Assembly (NCBI RefSeq): GCF_949987535.1
Contig: NC_080068.1
Location: 78,579,254 to 78,643,253 of the forward strand
Reading direction: 5' to 3'
Origin: Balaenoptera acutorostrata
Lineage: Eukaryota > Chordata > Mammalia > Artiodactyla > Balaenopteridae
Length of the DNA: 64,000 nt
In this document: positions 53,341-64,000 of the stretch, piece by piece
Layout of the letters: each line of letters starts with the position of its first letter
Numbering within the stretch: position 1 is the stretch's first letter
Made by a program: the position numbers and the translations under genes
The notes under the pieces: model-generated
The model's database searches: none
What the model saw: the letters and a program-made list of their open reading frames with translations, nothing else
Told to the model about the DNA's origin: nothing

Positions 53341-53479
53341 AAAAAAAAAAAAAAGGGGGGGGGCTCCTTGAACAGATGACGGCACAATTAATTTTGGTTT
53401 TTGAAATTTTTACTTATATATTTATAAAAAATTTGAGTATTTCTTGGTGTGTAGAGATTATAAGAGCATGTGCATCAAA

Positions 53480-54365
53480 ATCCGCTGTGAAGTTTTATTT
53501 TATTATGAAATATTACAGACATAAAGAAAAGTACAAATATAAAGAACACCTGTGTACCTCCTACTCAGCTTAAGAAATAAAATATTAAAACCCTCTTGGG
53601 ACTTCCCTGGTGGTCCAGTGGGTAAGACTCTGTGCTCCCAATGCAGGGGGCCCAGGTTCGATCCCGAGTCAGGGAATTAGATCTCACATGCTGCAACTGA
53701 GTCTGCCTGCCGCAACTAAAAGATCCCACATGCTGCAACTAAAAAAGATCCCACATGCCGCAACTAAGACCTGGCACAGCCTAAATAAATAAATAAGTAT
53801 TTAAAAATAAAAAATAAACCCCCCTGAGTGCTCTTCCCTATTCTTAGTCCCTCTCACTTTACAAAAGGCAGCCTCTATCCTGAAATGATTATCATTGCCA
53901 TATACATCTTTATATTTTTATAACATGCATATGTCTCTAAAGAATAATTGTCATTGCTTTAAGTTGTAAATGATTTATATAAATAAAATCATTTTCTTGT
54001 ATTTTTCTACAACTTGTTTTTTTGCTTTTTATTATGTTTTTGAGATTTATTCAAGTTGGTTCATGTAGCTATACTTCACTCCACTTACCTGTATTTTTTA
54101 AAATCCTAGCATCCCCAAACTAAGTTATAGTGATAGAAATCAGAACAATGGTTGCCTCTGATATGCTGGAGCAGATTGTACTGGACACAAGGGAATATGA
54201 GGATGATGGAAATGTCCCATATCTTGTTTTGGGTGGTAGTTACTGGGTTTATATAGTTGTCAAATTCACTGAACTGAACACTTTAAGATCTGTGCGTTTC
54301 ATTGTAAGCAAATTTTATCTCCATAAAAACAAGCGAGCAAAAACAATTTTAAAAAACCTCTAGCC
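53480..54365 (+). mobile_element. L1M-type 3' UTR
   Basis: aagttttattttattatgaa, gaacacctgtgtacctccta, then after a SINE ctgagtgctcttccctattc, atagaaatcagaacaatggt, tgctggagcagattgtactg, ttgtcaaattcactgaactg, and ttaagatctgtgcgtttcat near the end. Order fits an old L1 3' UTR. Confidence 0.65.
53598..53815 (+). mobile_element. tRNA-Glu SINE, intermediate form
   Basis: cttccctggtggtccagtgg, gttcgatcccgagtcaggga, then three gatcccacatgctgcaacta-like units and (AAAT)n. The repeated unit distinguishes this subfamily, also seen at 57,432. Confidence 0.9.
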
Positions 54366-54919
54366 TTGGGGATTATAATTCAGTAGGTCTGTGGTGGGGA
54401 CCACCATGTGTATTTTCTTTATAAATTTCTAGGTATAATTCTGAAGGGCATCCCCAGTTGCGGACAACTGCCCTAGAATGCCACAAAATTGGGGTAGGAA
54501 TTAGGAAGAAGAGTCATCTGTCAAAGACCTAGAAACCTCTCATGGTATTTTTCTGTCCTTCCTAAACCCATTATAGTAAAGATGGAGTTGCATATTTTAC
54601 AAGAGTAGAGAGAACAGTGTTTGACCCTGAATCAAGCACTGATGGCAGCTAGGCCTGACTGCAATAAAGCTAATATGTTTACAACTTAGTAATGGGCACC
54701 TTAATTGGATTTAATTCTTTCTCACATAGTGGTGAAGGCACAACCAGGAACATATCTCTGTCTTGCACATCTAGGTGGTATGCCTCCCCAAATGACCTAA
54801 TCCCCCTCCCACCACCTTCTTTATCTTTTACCTTTGTTCTCCTATCTTAAGTTCTTTTCACAGTCAAGTCAAGGAAAGTTCACTTTCAGCGTATGATTTT
54901 ATTTTTTATTTTTTAATTC
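54366..54919. other. Unassigned sequence
   Basis: No gene or clear repeat recognised. Confidence 0.35.
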
Positions 54920-54929
54920 TTTTTTAAAA

Positions 54930-55241
54930 ATTTTAAAATTTTGTTTATTTATTTTTGGCTGTGTAGTGTCTTCGTTGCTGTGCATGGGCTTTCTCTAGTT
55001 GCAGTGAGCAGGGGCTACTCTTCATTGCGGTGTGCGGGCTTCTCATTGCGGTGGCTTCTCTTGTTGCGGAGCACGGGCTCTAGGTGTGTGGGCTTCAGTA
55101 ATTGTGGCACACGGGCTCAGTAGTTGTGGCGCATGGGCTCAGTTGCTCCGCGGCACGTGGGATCTTCTCGGACCAGGGATAAAACCTCTGTCCCCTGCAT
55201 TGGCAGGCGGATTCTTAACCACTGTGCCACCAGGGAAGCCC
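54930..55241 (-). mobile_element. Long CHR-type SINE, antisense
   Basis: From tttttggctgtgtagtgtct to gtgccaccagggaagccc; flanks atgattttatttttt and acgatttgatttttt look like a decayed duplication. Confidence 0.91.
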
Positions 55242-55487
55242 ACGATTTGATTTTTTAAAAATCTGATTTGTCAATGACATTTTGAGAAGCTGTTTTGTGT
55301 AGAGCACCGTTTTAAAGATGATGGGCCTGCCTCCAATAAGTTCAGGGAGAGGTACCTGCCTAATGATGCCTATTGGAGGATTTTTTTTTTTTGAGTATTT
55401 TTAGCCATATTTCTGATGGATACACACATGCCTATTTCTGATGGTTACAAAAGCATGCATATATGTATACACCACTGTATTTTTAAT

Positions 55488-55750
55488 TTTTTCTTCCAGT
55501 TTTATTGAAATATAACTGGTGTACAGCATTGTATAAGTTTAAGGTGTACAGCACAGTGATTTGACTTACATATTACCACTATGAATTTAGTGAATATCCA
55601 TCATCTCATATTGATACAAAATTAAAGAAATGGAAGAAAAAAAAATTTTTTCCTTCTGATGAGAACCCTTAGGATTTACTCTCAACAACTTTCATATATA
55701 ATACACAGCAGTGTTAATTATATTTATCGTGTTGTACATTATGTTGTAAG
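55488..55750 (-). mobile_element. L1 3' UTR, antisense
   Basis: Clearly related to 28,900-29,140: tattgaaatataactggtgt, ttaaggtgtacagcacagtg, ccttctgatgagaaccctta. Heavily 5'-truncated. Confidence 0.8.
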
Positions 55751-56999
55751 GATTTTTTAAAATTCAACCTAAGTTGGATGTACTCTCTTCCTGGAGAGGA
55801 CCCTAGTGTGGCATTCCTTGTGTGCATTTCAGCACAGTGTCCTGGCCAGTGGTCTTGTGCCTCCTATCTCCCATGTCCTCACTTCATTATTGAAAACCCT
55901 CGTCAAATTTCAGCTCTCCCATACCAGGTGAACGTGAAGATTCTCACTTTCCTCAAAAACAGCTGCCAAAGAACAATTGATTAAATTGGAGTCTATTTAT
56001 ATTTCTATTGCAGAAAACAAACTTTTTTTCTCATTAAGAAAGCAATGCATGCTTGCATCAATTAGGAGTGTATAATTGCAAACAGCATAACACAAATTTG
56101 GTAACTTAATAAAAAAAGAATTTATCAGAAATACATCAGAGTTGTTCATAGAATCAAAGGAAGAACTGAAGACATGGGTATCTGAAAAGATAGCAGCAAA
56201 GGCAGCCCCCAGAACCTGGAACTAAATGACCAATCCTTTCAAGGGCTGCCTTTCAACAAATATTCACTGAACTCCAGCTACACACCTGGCACCACCCTGG
56301 GTCCAATACAATCAAACACGATGCTTGTCCTTCAGGAGAGGAAAAGGAGGAGAGTCAAGCAAGGCTTTACCAAAGAAGAAACGCTTGAAACAGGTCTTAA
56401 ATTAGAGTTTGCTGGGTGGCTCAGGGAGAAAATAGCATGGATAAATATGCAAAGATGTCAAAAATGATGGATGGCATATAGGGAGAGGGACAGTAGTTAG
56501 GGAGACAGGGAAGGATACTGGAGGACTCTATGTCCAGTCCCCAAAACTGAAGGGGAATTCTGTGGGGTATGGAGGTTGGGGGTCAGGAGAAGGGGGAGGA
56601 ACTGTCTTGGTTGTACCTGGACAGTGATGACTGATGGAAATGCCTCTATCTGAAGCTTCAATTACACACAGATCACATAAGAATGTAAATTTAAAGTCAG
56701 ATGAAGTTGGCCTGAGACTAGCTGGGTGGTGTAGCGCTTCCAAACAGGTCAAAAGACCCAGAAGTCTGATATAAACTTGGTGAACAAGAATCAAAGAATA
56801 CAAAAACCTGGACAACAAGAACGAGAATGTTCTGAGTGAACACCAGAGACAGGAGCTTAATGCTCACAGATAGACCATGTGTGAGTGAACCAGCTCCGTT
56901 TTAGAGCTAAGGATGTTGCAGACATCTTTATGTCATGAAACACTTAGATTTAATCATAGGCAATTAGGAAGAAGAGAGGGGAAATGGAGATGCTCAACC
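55751..56999. other. Unassigned; old repeat debris
   Basis: 56,240-56,340 (caacaaatattcactgaact) is MIR/L2-class-like; 56,340-56,530 loosely resembles the ancient repeat at 18,185. No gene seen. Confidence 0.35.
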
Positions 57000-57185
57000 A
57001 TTATTTTGAGTATTTACTAATGCCAGGCATTGTGCTAGGAATTTTACACACATTATAAAATTTAATCTTCAAAATAATCTTATGAGATAGATACTATTGT
57101 TTATCTCTCTTTTGTAGGGGAGGAAACTAAACAACAGAAATGCTAAGTAGCTAGCAAGCTAAGGAACCAGGGTTTGCTGGCTCTT
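57000..57185 (-). mobile_element. MIR SINE
   Basis: Antisense MIR: gccaggcattgtgctaggaa, ataatcttatgagatagata, ggggaggaaactaaacaaca, ggaaccagggtttg. Confidence 0.85.
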
Positions 57186-57210
57186 TCTGACTTACCATGA
57201 TATGACTTTA

Positions 57211-57365
57211 TTTATTTATTTTTTAAAAAATTTATTTGGTTGTGCTGGTGTTAGTTGTGGCAGGCGGGTCTCCTTAGTTGCAGCACATGAGCTCCTTAGT
57301 TGTGGCATGCAAACTCTTAGTTGCAGCGTGCAAGTGGGATCTAGTTCCCTGACCAGGGAAGTCCC
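57211..57365 (-). mobile_element. tRNA-Glu SINE, intermediate form, antisense, head-truncated
   Basis: Contains several ttagttgtggcatgc-like units and ends directly at ccctgaccagggaagtccc, lacking most of the tRNA head. Duplication accatgatatgacttta at 57,194-57,210 and 57,366-57,382 with one mismatch. Confidence 0.88.
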
Positions 57366-57382
57366 ACCATGATGTGACTTTA

Positions 57383-57830
57383 ATCAAGAGAAGAACATAA
57401 TCAGTTTGGAAATTTAGAAAGATCTGTCTGGGGGACTTCCCTGGTGGTCCAGTGGGTAAGACTCCGCGCTCCCAATGCAGGGGGCCCAGATTCCATCCCT
57501 GGTCAGGGAACTAGATCCCGCATGCATGCCACAACTAAGAAGTTCGCATGCCGCAACTAAAAAAAGATCCCTCATGTCACACCTAAGACCCAACACAGCT
57601 GAAATAAATAAATAAATATTTTTTTTTAAAAAAGAAAGATCTGTCTGGTGACAGCATGAAAGGAATTCAAGAGAGTAAGTGTACGGCAGTGGCAAGGAGG
57701 TAAGCAAAGCAGTATGAATGATGAGTGAAGGCAGGGAGACTAATTAGGAGACTGTTGTGATGTTCTGGAAAAGAGATGTTTAGGATCTAAGCCAGGGTGA
57801 TTGCAGAAGGGATTAAAAAATAGAGTACAA
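57383..57830 (+). mobile_element. Ancient repeat, same family as 18,185-19,350
   Basis: agaacataatcagtttggaa, then after a SINE agactaattaggagactgtt and gatgttctggaaaagagatg. Diverged. Confidence 0.45.
57432..57632 (+). mobile_element. tRNA-Glu SINE, intermediate form, 16-bp TSD
   Basis: Same subfamily as 53,598. Perfect 16-bp duplication agaaagatctgtctgg at 57,416-57,431 and 57,633-57,648. Confidence 0.94.
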
Positions 57831-59487
57831 ATTAGAAGAAGGAAAAAAAAGGGAATGGAGTTGTCAGAACTTGGTGACCTCAGTCTTAGCTCTGGGGACA
57901 TGCCATGGAAGGGGGACTAGCTCTGTGCTCAGCTGTGTGTAAGGAACCAAGTGTTGGGAATGTGAGTCTGTGGCGATTTGGGCCAACTATTATGAGTGAA
58001 AGAGACTTCTCATTTTGTTGCCAACCCTCATACATACAGAGTCATACAGGAAATGCACACGGAGGTTGTGGGGAACAGTTATTGAGGTTGTGGGAGGAGA
58101 ACTAAGGGTGACACGTCCTTGGGCACAGGTCCAGATAAACACTACGCTGAGCCTCCAGTGTCTTCCTGCTTACCCACGGTAGAGGTTACAGAGGTAGTTA
58201 TAGCAGTGGTAGCAGACCCTTAGCTTCAAGAGTGGGTATTTGAGCTTTAGCCCCGCATGTTCCATTGGAAATTCAGTGGTCAGGATCCCTCCATGGCTGA
58301 CCAAGCAACCCATAAAGAGCAAATGGAACAGGCTCTCTGGTTTCTTTGAGGCCATTGTTCTTAGGCCTGAGTAAACCCCTGGGGATATTGGATGTATCAT
58401 GAGTAAAGACACTCTTGGAAGAAAATAAACTGTCTCTTAACCACTAAATGGAAGCTCCAGTATTTAATTAAAATACTGAAAAAAAAAATGTGTCCAGTGT
58501 AGTGGAACATCAATAAAAGGTTATATTTTAGGCAGAGAGAACAGCATGCACAAAGTTCAGGGTTCAGGGTTCAGGGTTCAGCACATACTGATTTGAAACT
58601 AATCACACTAATGATATCCTGCTACTTACACAAGCAAGTTGCTCCTCCTCTTCTATAGTTTATCCTAGTCAGTGAATGAAGTGTAAAGTTGGAGGAGTGA
58701 CAACAGAAAAAGATTTTAAAACTTAAGAGGGGTTATCATTTGAGGTCTTGTAAGACATGTTAAAATGTCTTTGTTCACTGTCATCCATTGATTCTGGAAA
58801 ATTCTGAGCTCTTTGAATACTCTATTTCATTCTATTCTCTGCTTCTGAACCACTGTTAGAAATATATTAGGTCTTCTTGTTCTATTCTTTATGTCTCTTA
58901 ACTTTTTATATTTTTTATTTCTTTAGCTCTCTACACTATATACTATGTATTTTTCCCTAGATCAATTTTCCAATTCCTTAACTTTCTCTTTAGCTAGTTT
59001 AATCAGCTGTTAGACCTGTCCATAATTTTTAAAATTTCAAAAACTACATTTTTCTTTTCTAGAAATGATACTGATGAACTTTCTTTCCCTTCTTTTTCTC
59101 CTTCTACTTCTCCTCCTCCTTCTTCTTCCATAAAAGGTTAAGAGTTATTTTCAAAGCTCTTTGTCTTTTCCCAATAATGTCTTGTTTTTGTTCTAACGTT
59201 TTAAATTCCTTATTACATGCCTTTATTATTTTAATATATACTTAATTTATACTGTCTACTGAATAGCCTAGTTATCTGTGATCCTTGGGTATCTCATTTT
59301 GCTGATTATTGTTGCTCTCTTTATCAATGGAGGCTAGTAGTTTCCCTGTGTGTTTTGAAATTTTTTGTGGTAATCTCATGTTCAGCTGGGCTTTATCTCT
59401 GAGAATCCTATAAAGCCTGAATTAAGAGTATGTACCTCCAGAGAAGTTTTTGTATTTTCTAGGAACATAGTAAGAGAAGGCCACTTT
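57831..59487. other. Unassigned sequence
   Basis: No gene. 58,730-59,480 is T-rich and could be antisense old LINE; a pyrimidine-rich run lies at 59,085-59,130. The heptamer repeat at 58,555 is listed separately. Confidence 0.35.
58555..58580 (+). repeat. Heptamer repeat (TTCAGGG)
   Basis: Three full units plus a partial fourth, in gttcagggttcagggttcag. Confidence 0.97.
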
Positions 59488-61385
59488 TTTCCATCTGCTT
59501 TATTGAGGTATAATTTACATACAATAAGATTCAGTAACTTAAAGTGTACTAGTCAATGCGTTTTGCTAAATGTAAACAGTCTTGTAACAACCACCATAAT
59601 TAAGATATAGAATATTTCCATAACCTCAAAAAGTTCCTTTGTGCCTCCTTGCAGTCAATCTTCTTCCCTCACCCCTGTCCCAAGCAATCACCAATTTGCT
59701 TTATGTCACTACACTTTTGCTTCTTCTAGAATTTCATATAAATGGAATCATACACTATGTAGTCTTTTGTTTCTGATCCTTTCCTTTAGCATAATCCTTT
59801 TGATATTCTTCTATGTTGATAAGTGTATTAGTAATTTATTCATTTCATTGATAGGCCACAATTAGTTTAACTATTCACCAATTGATGAATATTTAGGTTC
59901 TTTCCAGTTTTCTACTATTATTGATAAAACTGCTATGAAGATCTGTATATAAGTCTTTATGTAGACATTAGTTGTCATTTCTCTTGGGTAAATACCTAGA
60001 AGTGGGATTCCTGGGTTGCATGGTAGATGTATGTTTATCTTTATAAGAAACTGCCAGACTTTTCCAAAGTGGCAATTTGGAAACTGCCAAGCTTTTCTGA
60101 AATGAGCATTTTGCACACCACCAACAGTATATGAGAGTTCAGTTGGTCCACCTTCTCACTTACACTTGGAATTATCAATCTTTAATTTTAGCCATTCTAG
60201 TGTAATGGTATTTCATCGTGATTTTAATTTGTTTTTCTTTAATGACTAGCGATGTTAAGCATATTTTCATTTGCTTTTTGATCACTCATATATCTTCTTT
60301 TGTTAACTGGAAGTTCAAACCTTTTTTCTATCTTTTAAATCATACTTCTGTCTTTTTATTGAGTCCTAAGATTTTTTTAAAATATATATTCTAAATACAA
60401 GTTCTCTCTTGAATAAATGTTTTCCAAATATTTTCTCTCAGTGTGGATTGTCTTTCATTTTCTTAACAGTGTTTTTCAAAGAGCAATCTTTTTAATTTTT
60501 ATTAAGGTCAATTTTATAATTTTTTTTTCTTTTATAGGTTGTGCTTTTTATGTCCTATGTAAGAAATCTTTTCCCAAGCCAACTTTTCTTTTGGAAAAAC
60601 TTAGGTTTAGGTCTATGCTCCATTTCAACTTAATTTTTTTTTTTTATGATATGAGGTAAGGATGAAGCTTTATTTTTTGCTTATGGATACCCAACAGTTC
60701 CAGCACCAATTGTTGAAAAGACTGTCATTTTCTATTGAATTACCGTGGAATATTGACCATATACATGTTGGTCTATTCCTGAACTGTTGAGTCTTTTCTA
60801 TTGATCTGTACATCTATCCTTATGGCAATATCACGCTATCTTGATTACAGTAGCTTTATAGTAAATTTCAAAATCAGATCTCATGAGTCCTTCCAACTTT
60901 GTTCTTCTCTTCCAAGATGGTTTTGGCTATTCTGGATCCTTTGCATTTCTATACAAATTTTAAAACTTGCTTGTCAGTTGCTACAAAAAATCTGCTGAGA
61001 TTTTGTTTGGTATAACATTGAATCTATAGATCAATTTAGAGAGAATTAAATCTAAATAATGTTGCTAATTCATAAACACAGTATATCTCTCTATTTACTT
61101 AGATAATCTTCAATTTCTCTTAGAACAGTTTTATAACTTTCAGTGTACAGATCTTGCACATATTTTGTTAAATTTATCCCTAAGTATTTCATGATTTCTT
61201 TATTCTATGGTAAATGATATTTAAAATTTTAAATTTCCCATTGTTCATTGATAATTAGAAATACAACTGATTTTTGTGTATTGACCTTATATTCTGAGAG
61301 CTTATTGAAATCACGTATAGAACTAGTACTTTTTTGTAGATTCCTTAGGATTTTCTATATAGATGATTATGTCACTCACAGATCA
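59488..61385 (-). mobile_element. Antisense old L1, 3' UTR into ORF2
   Basis: Rightwards: complement of the 3' end (attgaggtataatttacata, taacaaccaccataattaag, ataaatggaatcatacacta), ORF2 end (ggtaaatacctagaagtggg, cactctagtgtaatgg-like), up to tcaatttctcttagaacagt and tctatatagatgattatgtc. Open frames in it are remnants. Confidence 0.82.
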
Positions 61386-61698
61386 CTTTTTATGTTAAAT
61401 TCTAACTGGGAGTTCCCAGATGGATACTAATACAACAGTGGTATACACTCAAACTCCAAATCTAAGTGAGGTCAGGTCAAGCTAGTAGCTACAAATTCAA
61501 AAAGAATACTTCCTTTTTACTTTCCAGATTCCCAGGCCAAGACAGACAAGCTTTCTTGTCCTTTTACTATGCCAGAGGAGATTTTCTTACTTCACCTGTC
61601 ACTTAGAGTAGCCTTTGAAAGTCTTGACTTTGTTAATGGGACAAAATTCCAGCTCCTTACCTCATGAGATGTCAAATCCTTGTTAAAAACCTAAGCTC

Positions 61699-62040
61699 TG
61701 GGACTCCCCTGGTGGTGCAGTGGTTAAGAATCCGCCTGCCAATGTGGGGGACATGGGTTTAAGCCCTGGTCCGGGAAGATCCCACGTGTCACGGAGCAGC
61801 TAAGCCCGTGCACCACAACTACTGAGCCTGTGCTCCAGAGCCCATGAGCCACAACTACTGAGCCCACGTGCCACAACTACTGAAGTCCACGTGCCTAGAG
61901 CCCTTGCTCTGCAACAAGAGAAGATACCAAAATGAGAAGCCCACACACCACGATGAAGAGTAGCCCCTGCTGGCTGCAACTAGAGAAAGCCCTTGCACAG
62001 CAAAGAAGACCCAACACAGCCAAAAATAAAAATAAACTAA
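61699..62040 (+). mobile_element. Long CHR-type SINE
   Basis: Head cccctggtggtgcagtgg; complete long body. Its A-rich tail abuts the L1 5' UTR at 62,043; no duplication resolved. Confidence 0.9.
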
Positions 62041-62042
62041 TT

Positions 62043-64000
62043 AGAGTCAAGATGGTGGTGTGGGAAGACACGGAGTTAGCATCTCTCCACAACTGGGGCA
62101 CCTGCCAGCCGCTGGTGGGGAACTCTGACCGCCAAGGAGACGGGAGGAACCCCAGAGTGAACCGGTAGGATGTAGGGGGACCGAAGTGGGGTGGAGGAGA
62201 AGTGGAGGCCAGACAAGATTGGTGCCCCTGAGGCTGGGGAGATCAGGAGAGGCAGGTGGGAGGGACTCTCCAGGGACAGTGGGAGAGGAGTGGAGGGCAA
62301 TCGCCTGGCCCACTCGGACTGGGGAGCTTGCTGAGCTCCCAAGCTGGTTCCCCCCTCCAAAGCCCCATCCAGGCTGCGTGGGTCCTGGGGACATAGGAGG
62401 GAGGCCAGTGAGATCAGGAGTGGCAGGTGGGAGGGGCCATCCAGGAGGAGCAGGAGAGGAGGGGAGGGTGTTTGCCCTGCCCACTCGAGCCCAGGAAGCC
62501 TGCTGGGCTCCCAGGTGAGGTCCCCTGCCCTCTGAGACCATGCGTGGGGTCACGCCTGGGACCTTTCTGTTCCTTGAGCCTAAGCCCCACCCCACACATC
62601 CCCCAGGGCCTTTTCCAGCCCTGTGAGTCCTGATCATTGACCCTGCCCACCACCTAAACCTTGCCCTTGCTTAGGCCCCACCCTCCACAGCCAAGGCCTT
62701 CCCCCTTGCTTTTTGTTTTTCTTTTCCCTCCTTCTCTTTTTTATTATTGTGGTACTGATGTACTTTCCGGTTGTTGAGTCATCTATATTTTTATTTTTAC
62801 ATTCTTTCTAACATATCTGTTAGTTTCCTAGTCTAATTTTAATTTTTCCTTTTTTTTTTTTTGCTGCCCCTCGTGGCTTGTGGGATCTTGATTTGAGAGC
62901 CCAGGGTCAGGCAGAAGCTCCTCCAGTAGGATCTTGGAGTATGAACCATTGGACTAACAGAGAACCTCAGACCACAGGGAATACTCATTGGAGTGAGGTC
63001 TCATAGAGTTCCTCATCTCAGCACCAAGATCCAGCTCTACCCAATAGCCAACAAACTCCAGTGTTGGAAGCCTCAAGCCAAACAACCAGTAAAACAGGAA
63101 CACAATCCCACTAATTAAAAAACAAATGAGACAGCAAAAAAATATGTCACAGATGAAGGAGCAAGGTAAAAACCTACAAGACCAAATAAATGAAGAGGAA
63201 ACAGGCAATCTACCTGAAAAAGAATTCAGAGTAATGATAGTAAAGATGATCCAGAATCTCAGAAATAGAATGGAAGCACGGATTGAGAAAATACAAGAAA
63301 TGTTTAACAAAGATCTAGAAGAACTAAAGAACACACAAACAGAGATGAACAGCACAATAACTGAAATGAAAAATACACTAGAAGGAATCAATAACAGAAT
63401 AACAGAGGCAGAAGAATGAATAAGTGAGCTGGAAGACAAAATGGTGGAAATAACTGCCGAGAACCAGAATAAAGAAAAAAGAATGAAAAGAATTGAAGAC
63501 AATCTCAGAGACCTCTGGGACAACATTAAACACACCAACATTTGAATTATAGGGGTCCCAGAAGAAGAAGAGAAAAAGAAAGGGTTTGAGAAAATATTTG
63601 AAGAGATTATAGTGGAAAACTTCCCTAACATGGAAAAGGAAATAGTCACCCAAGTCCAGGAAGCACAGAGAGTCCCATACAGGATAAGCCCTAGGAAAAA
63701 CACACCATAACACATATTAATCAAACTAACAAAAATTAAATTCAAAGAAAAAATATTAAAAGCAACAAGGGAAAAACAAAAAATAACATACAAAGGAATC
63801 CCCATAAGGTTATCAGCTCATTTTTGAGCGGAACCTCTGCAGGCCAGAAGGGAGAGGCAGAATATACTTAAAGTGATGAAAGAGAAAAACCTACTCTACC
63901 AAGATTACTCTACCCAGCAAGGATCTCATTCAGATTCAAAGGAGAAGTCAAAAGCTTTTCAGACAAACAAAAGCTAAGAGAATTGAGCACCATCAAACCA
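62043..64000 (+). mobile_element. L1 5' end: 5' UTR and broken ORF1, cut by window edge
   Basis: Starts gagtcaagatggtggtgtgg, a cetartiodactyl L1 5' end. 62,043-62,950 is a GC-rich 5' UTR containing a SINE-like segment. ORF1 (RNA-binding chaperone of L1) reads from ATG 63,126: coiled-coil N-terminal part (PEKEFRVMIVKMIQNLRNRM, TEMNSTITEMKNTLEGINNR) to a TGA at 63,417-63,419. The frame continues as recognisable ORF1 (VPEEEEKKKGFEKIFEEI) but with further stops near 63,543 and 63,708. The C-terminal region continues to the edge. ORF1 is dead; ORF2 is outside the window. Minus-strand open frames over it (62,047-62,653; 62,954-63,805) are shadows. Confidence 0.88.
63126..63419 (+). pseudogene. L1 ORF1, prematurely terminated
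   Basis: 97 codons are open against roughly 300-370 for an intact mammalian ORF1p. Charged, Glu/Lys-rich heptad-like sequence (EARIEKIQEMFNKDLEELKN) forms the trimerising coiled coil. The stop at 63,417 falls before the RRM-like domain, whose remains can be read downstream. Confidence 0.85.

Noticed and set aside
62047..62637. 196-codon minus-strand open frame.
   Set aside because: Antisense to the GC-rich L1 5' UTR; Pro/Ser-rich, no protein family.
62954..63805. 283-codon minus-strand open frame.
   Set aside because: Antisense of L1 ORF1, whose A-rich coding strand leaves few stops on the complement; Phe/Ser/Leu-rich shadow.

Overview
This 64 kb window is mammalian nuclear DNA, and almost certainly from a cetacean. 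The basis is about 37 copies of tRNA-Glu-derived CHR-type SINEs, including the long GC-rich form (about 300-350 bp) that is characteristic of whales and dolphins. Ruminant BovB and pig PRE elements are not seen. Older mammalian repeats (L1, L2, MIR, HAL1, MLT1) form the background. I see no bacterial, phage or CRISPR features, and no complete intact protein-coding gene.

The one clear gene-regulatory landmark is a CpG island at about 21,990-23,800. It looks like a housekeeping-type promoter. On the minus strand it carries two good splice donors (exon ends at 22,670 and 22,573) downstream of a GC-rich leader with no ATG, as expected for a noncoding first exon of a gene running leftwards. Four short minus-strand segments to its left (17,134-17,197, 8,523-8,626, 7,316-7,345, 6,723-6,819) have acceptor and donor signals, but I cannot name a gene and their reading frames do not chain convincingly.

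Layout. 1-2,850: old L1 ORF2 fragment with SINEs and a short retrocopied mRNA tail. 2,900-5,372: L2 split by an antisense L1 and a SINE. 5,440-10,345: old L1/HAL1 and MIR pieces, one recent SINE and the candidate exons. 10,647-14,965: a stack of L1s nested in one another, with SINEs, a young L1 3' end (14-bp target duplication) and a 440-bp pogo/Tigger-like element. 15,394-17,085: a 39-bp tandem duplication and an L2 split by an endogenous retroviral LTR. 17,100-21,990: unique sequence, an ancient repeat and SINEs. 21,990-23,800: CpG island. 23,800-28,310: mostly unique AT-rich DNA. 28,581-31,187: antisense L1 with SINEs. 34,113-35,832: L1 split by a solo LTR and SINEs. 36,190-38,925: an MLT1 LTR split by an ERV1-like solo LTR, a SINE and a decayed NAP1L1 processed pseudogene. 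40,166-40,740: an inverted pair of L1 pieces. 43,200-45,050: HAL1 with a recent SINE. 47,350-49,110: L2 containing a SINE inserted in another SINE. 49,500-59,480: MIRs, L1 3' ends, SINEs and unassigned DNA. 59,488-61,385: antisense L1. 62,043-64,000: 5' end of an L1 (5' UTR and a broken ORF1) running off the right edge.

No set of genes acting together can be described. The interest lies in the datable nesting order of the retroelements, the unidentified CpG-island transcript, and several small unexplained sequence structures (a palindrome, tandem duplications, G-quadruplex motifs and clustered pol III B-box-like repeats). I did not find a previously undescribed biological system here.
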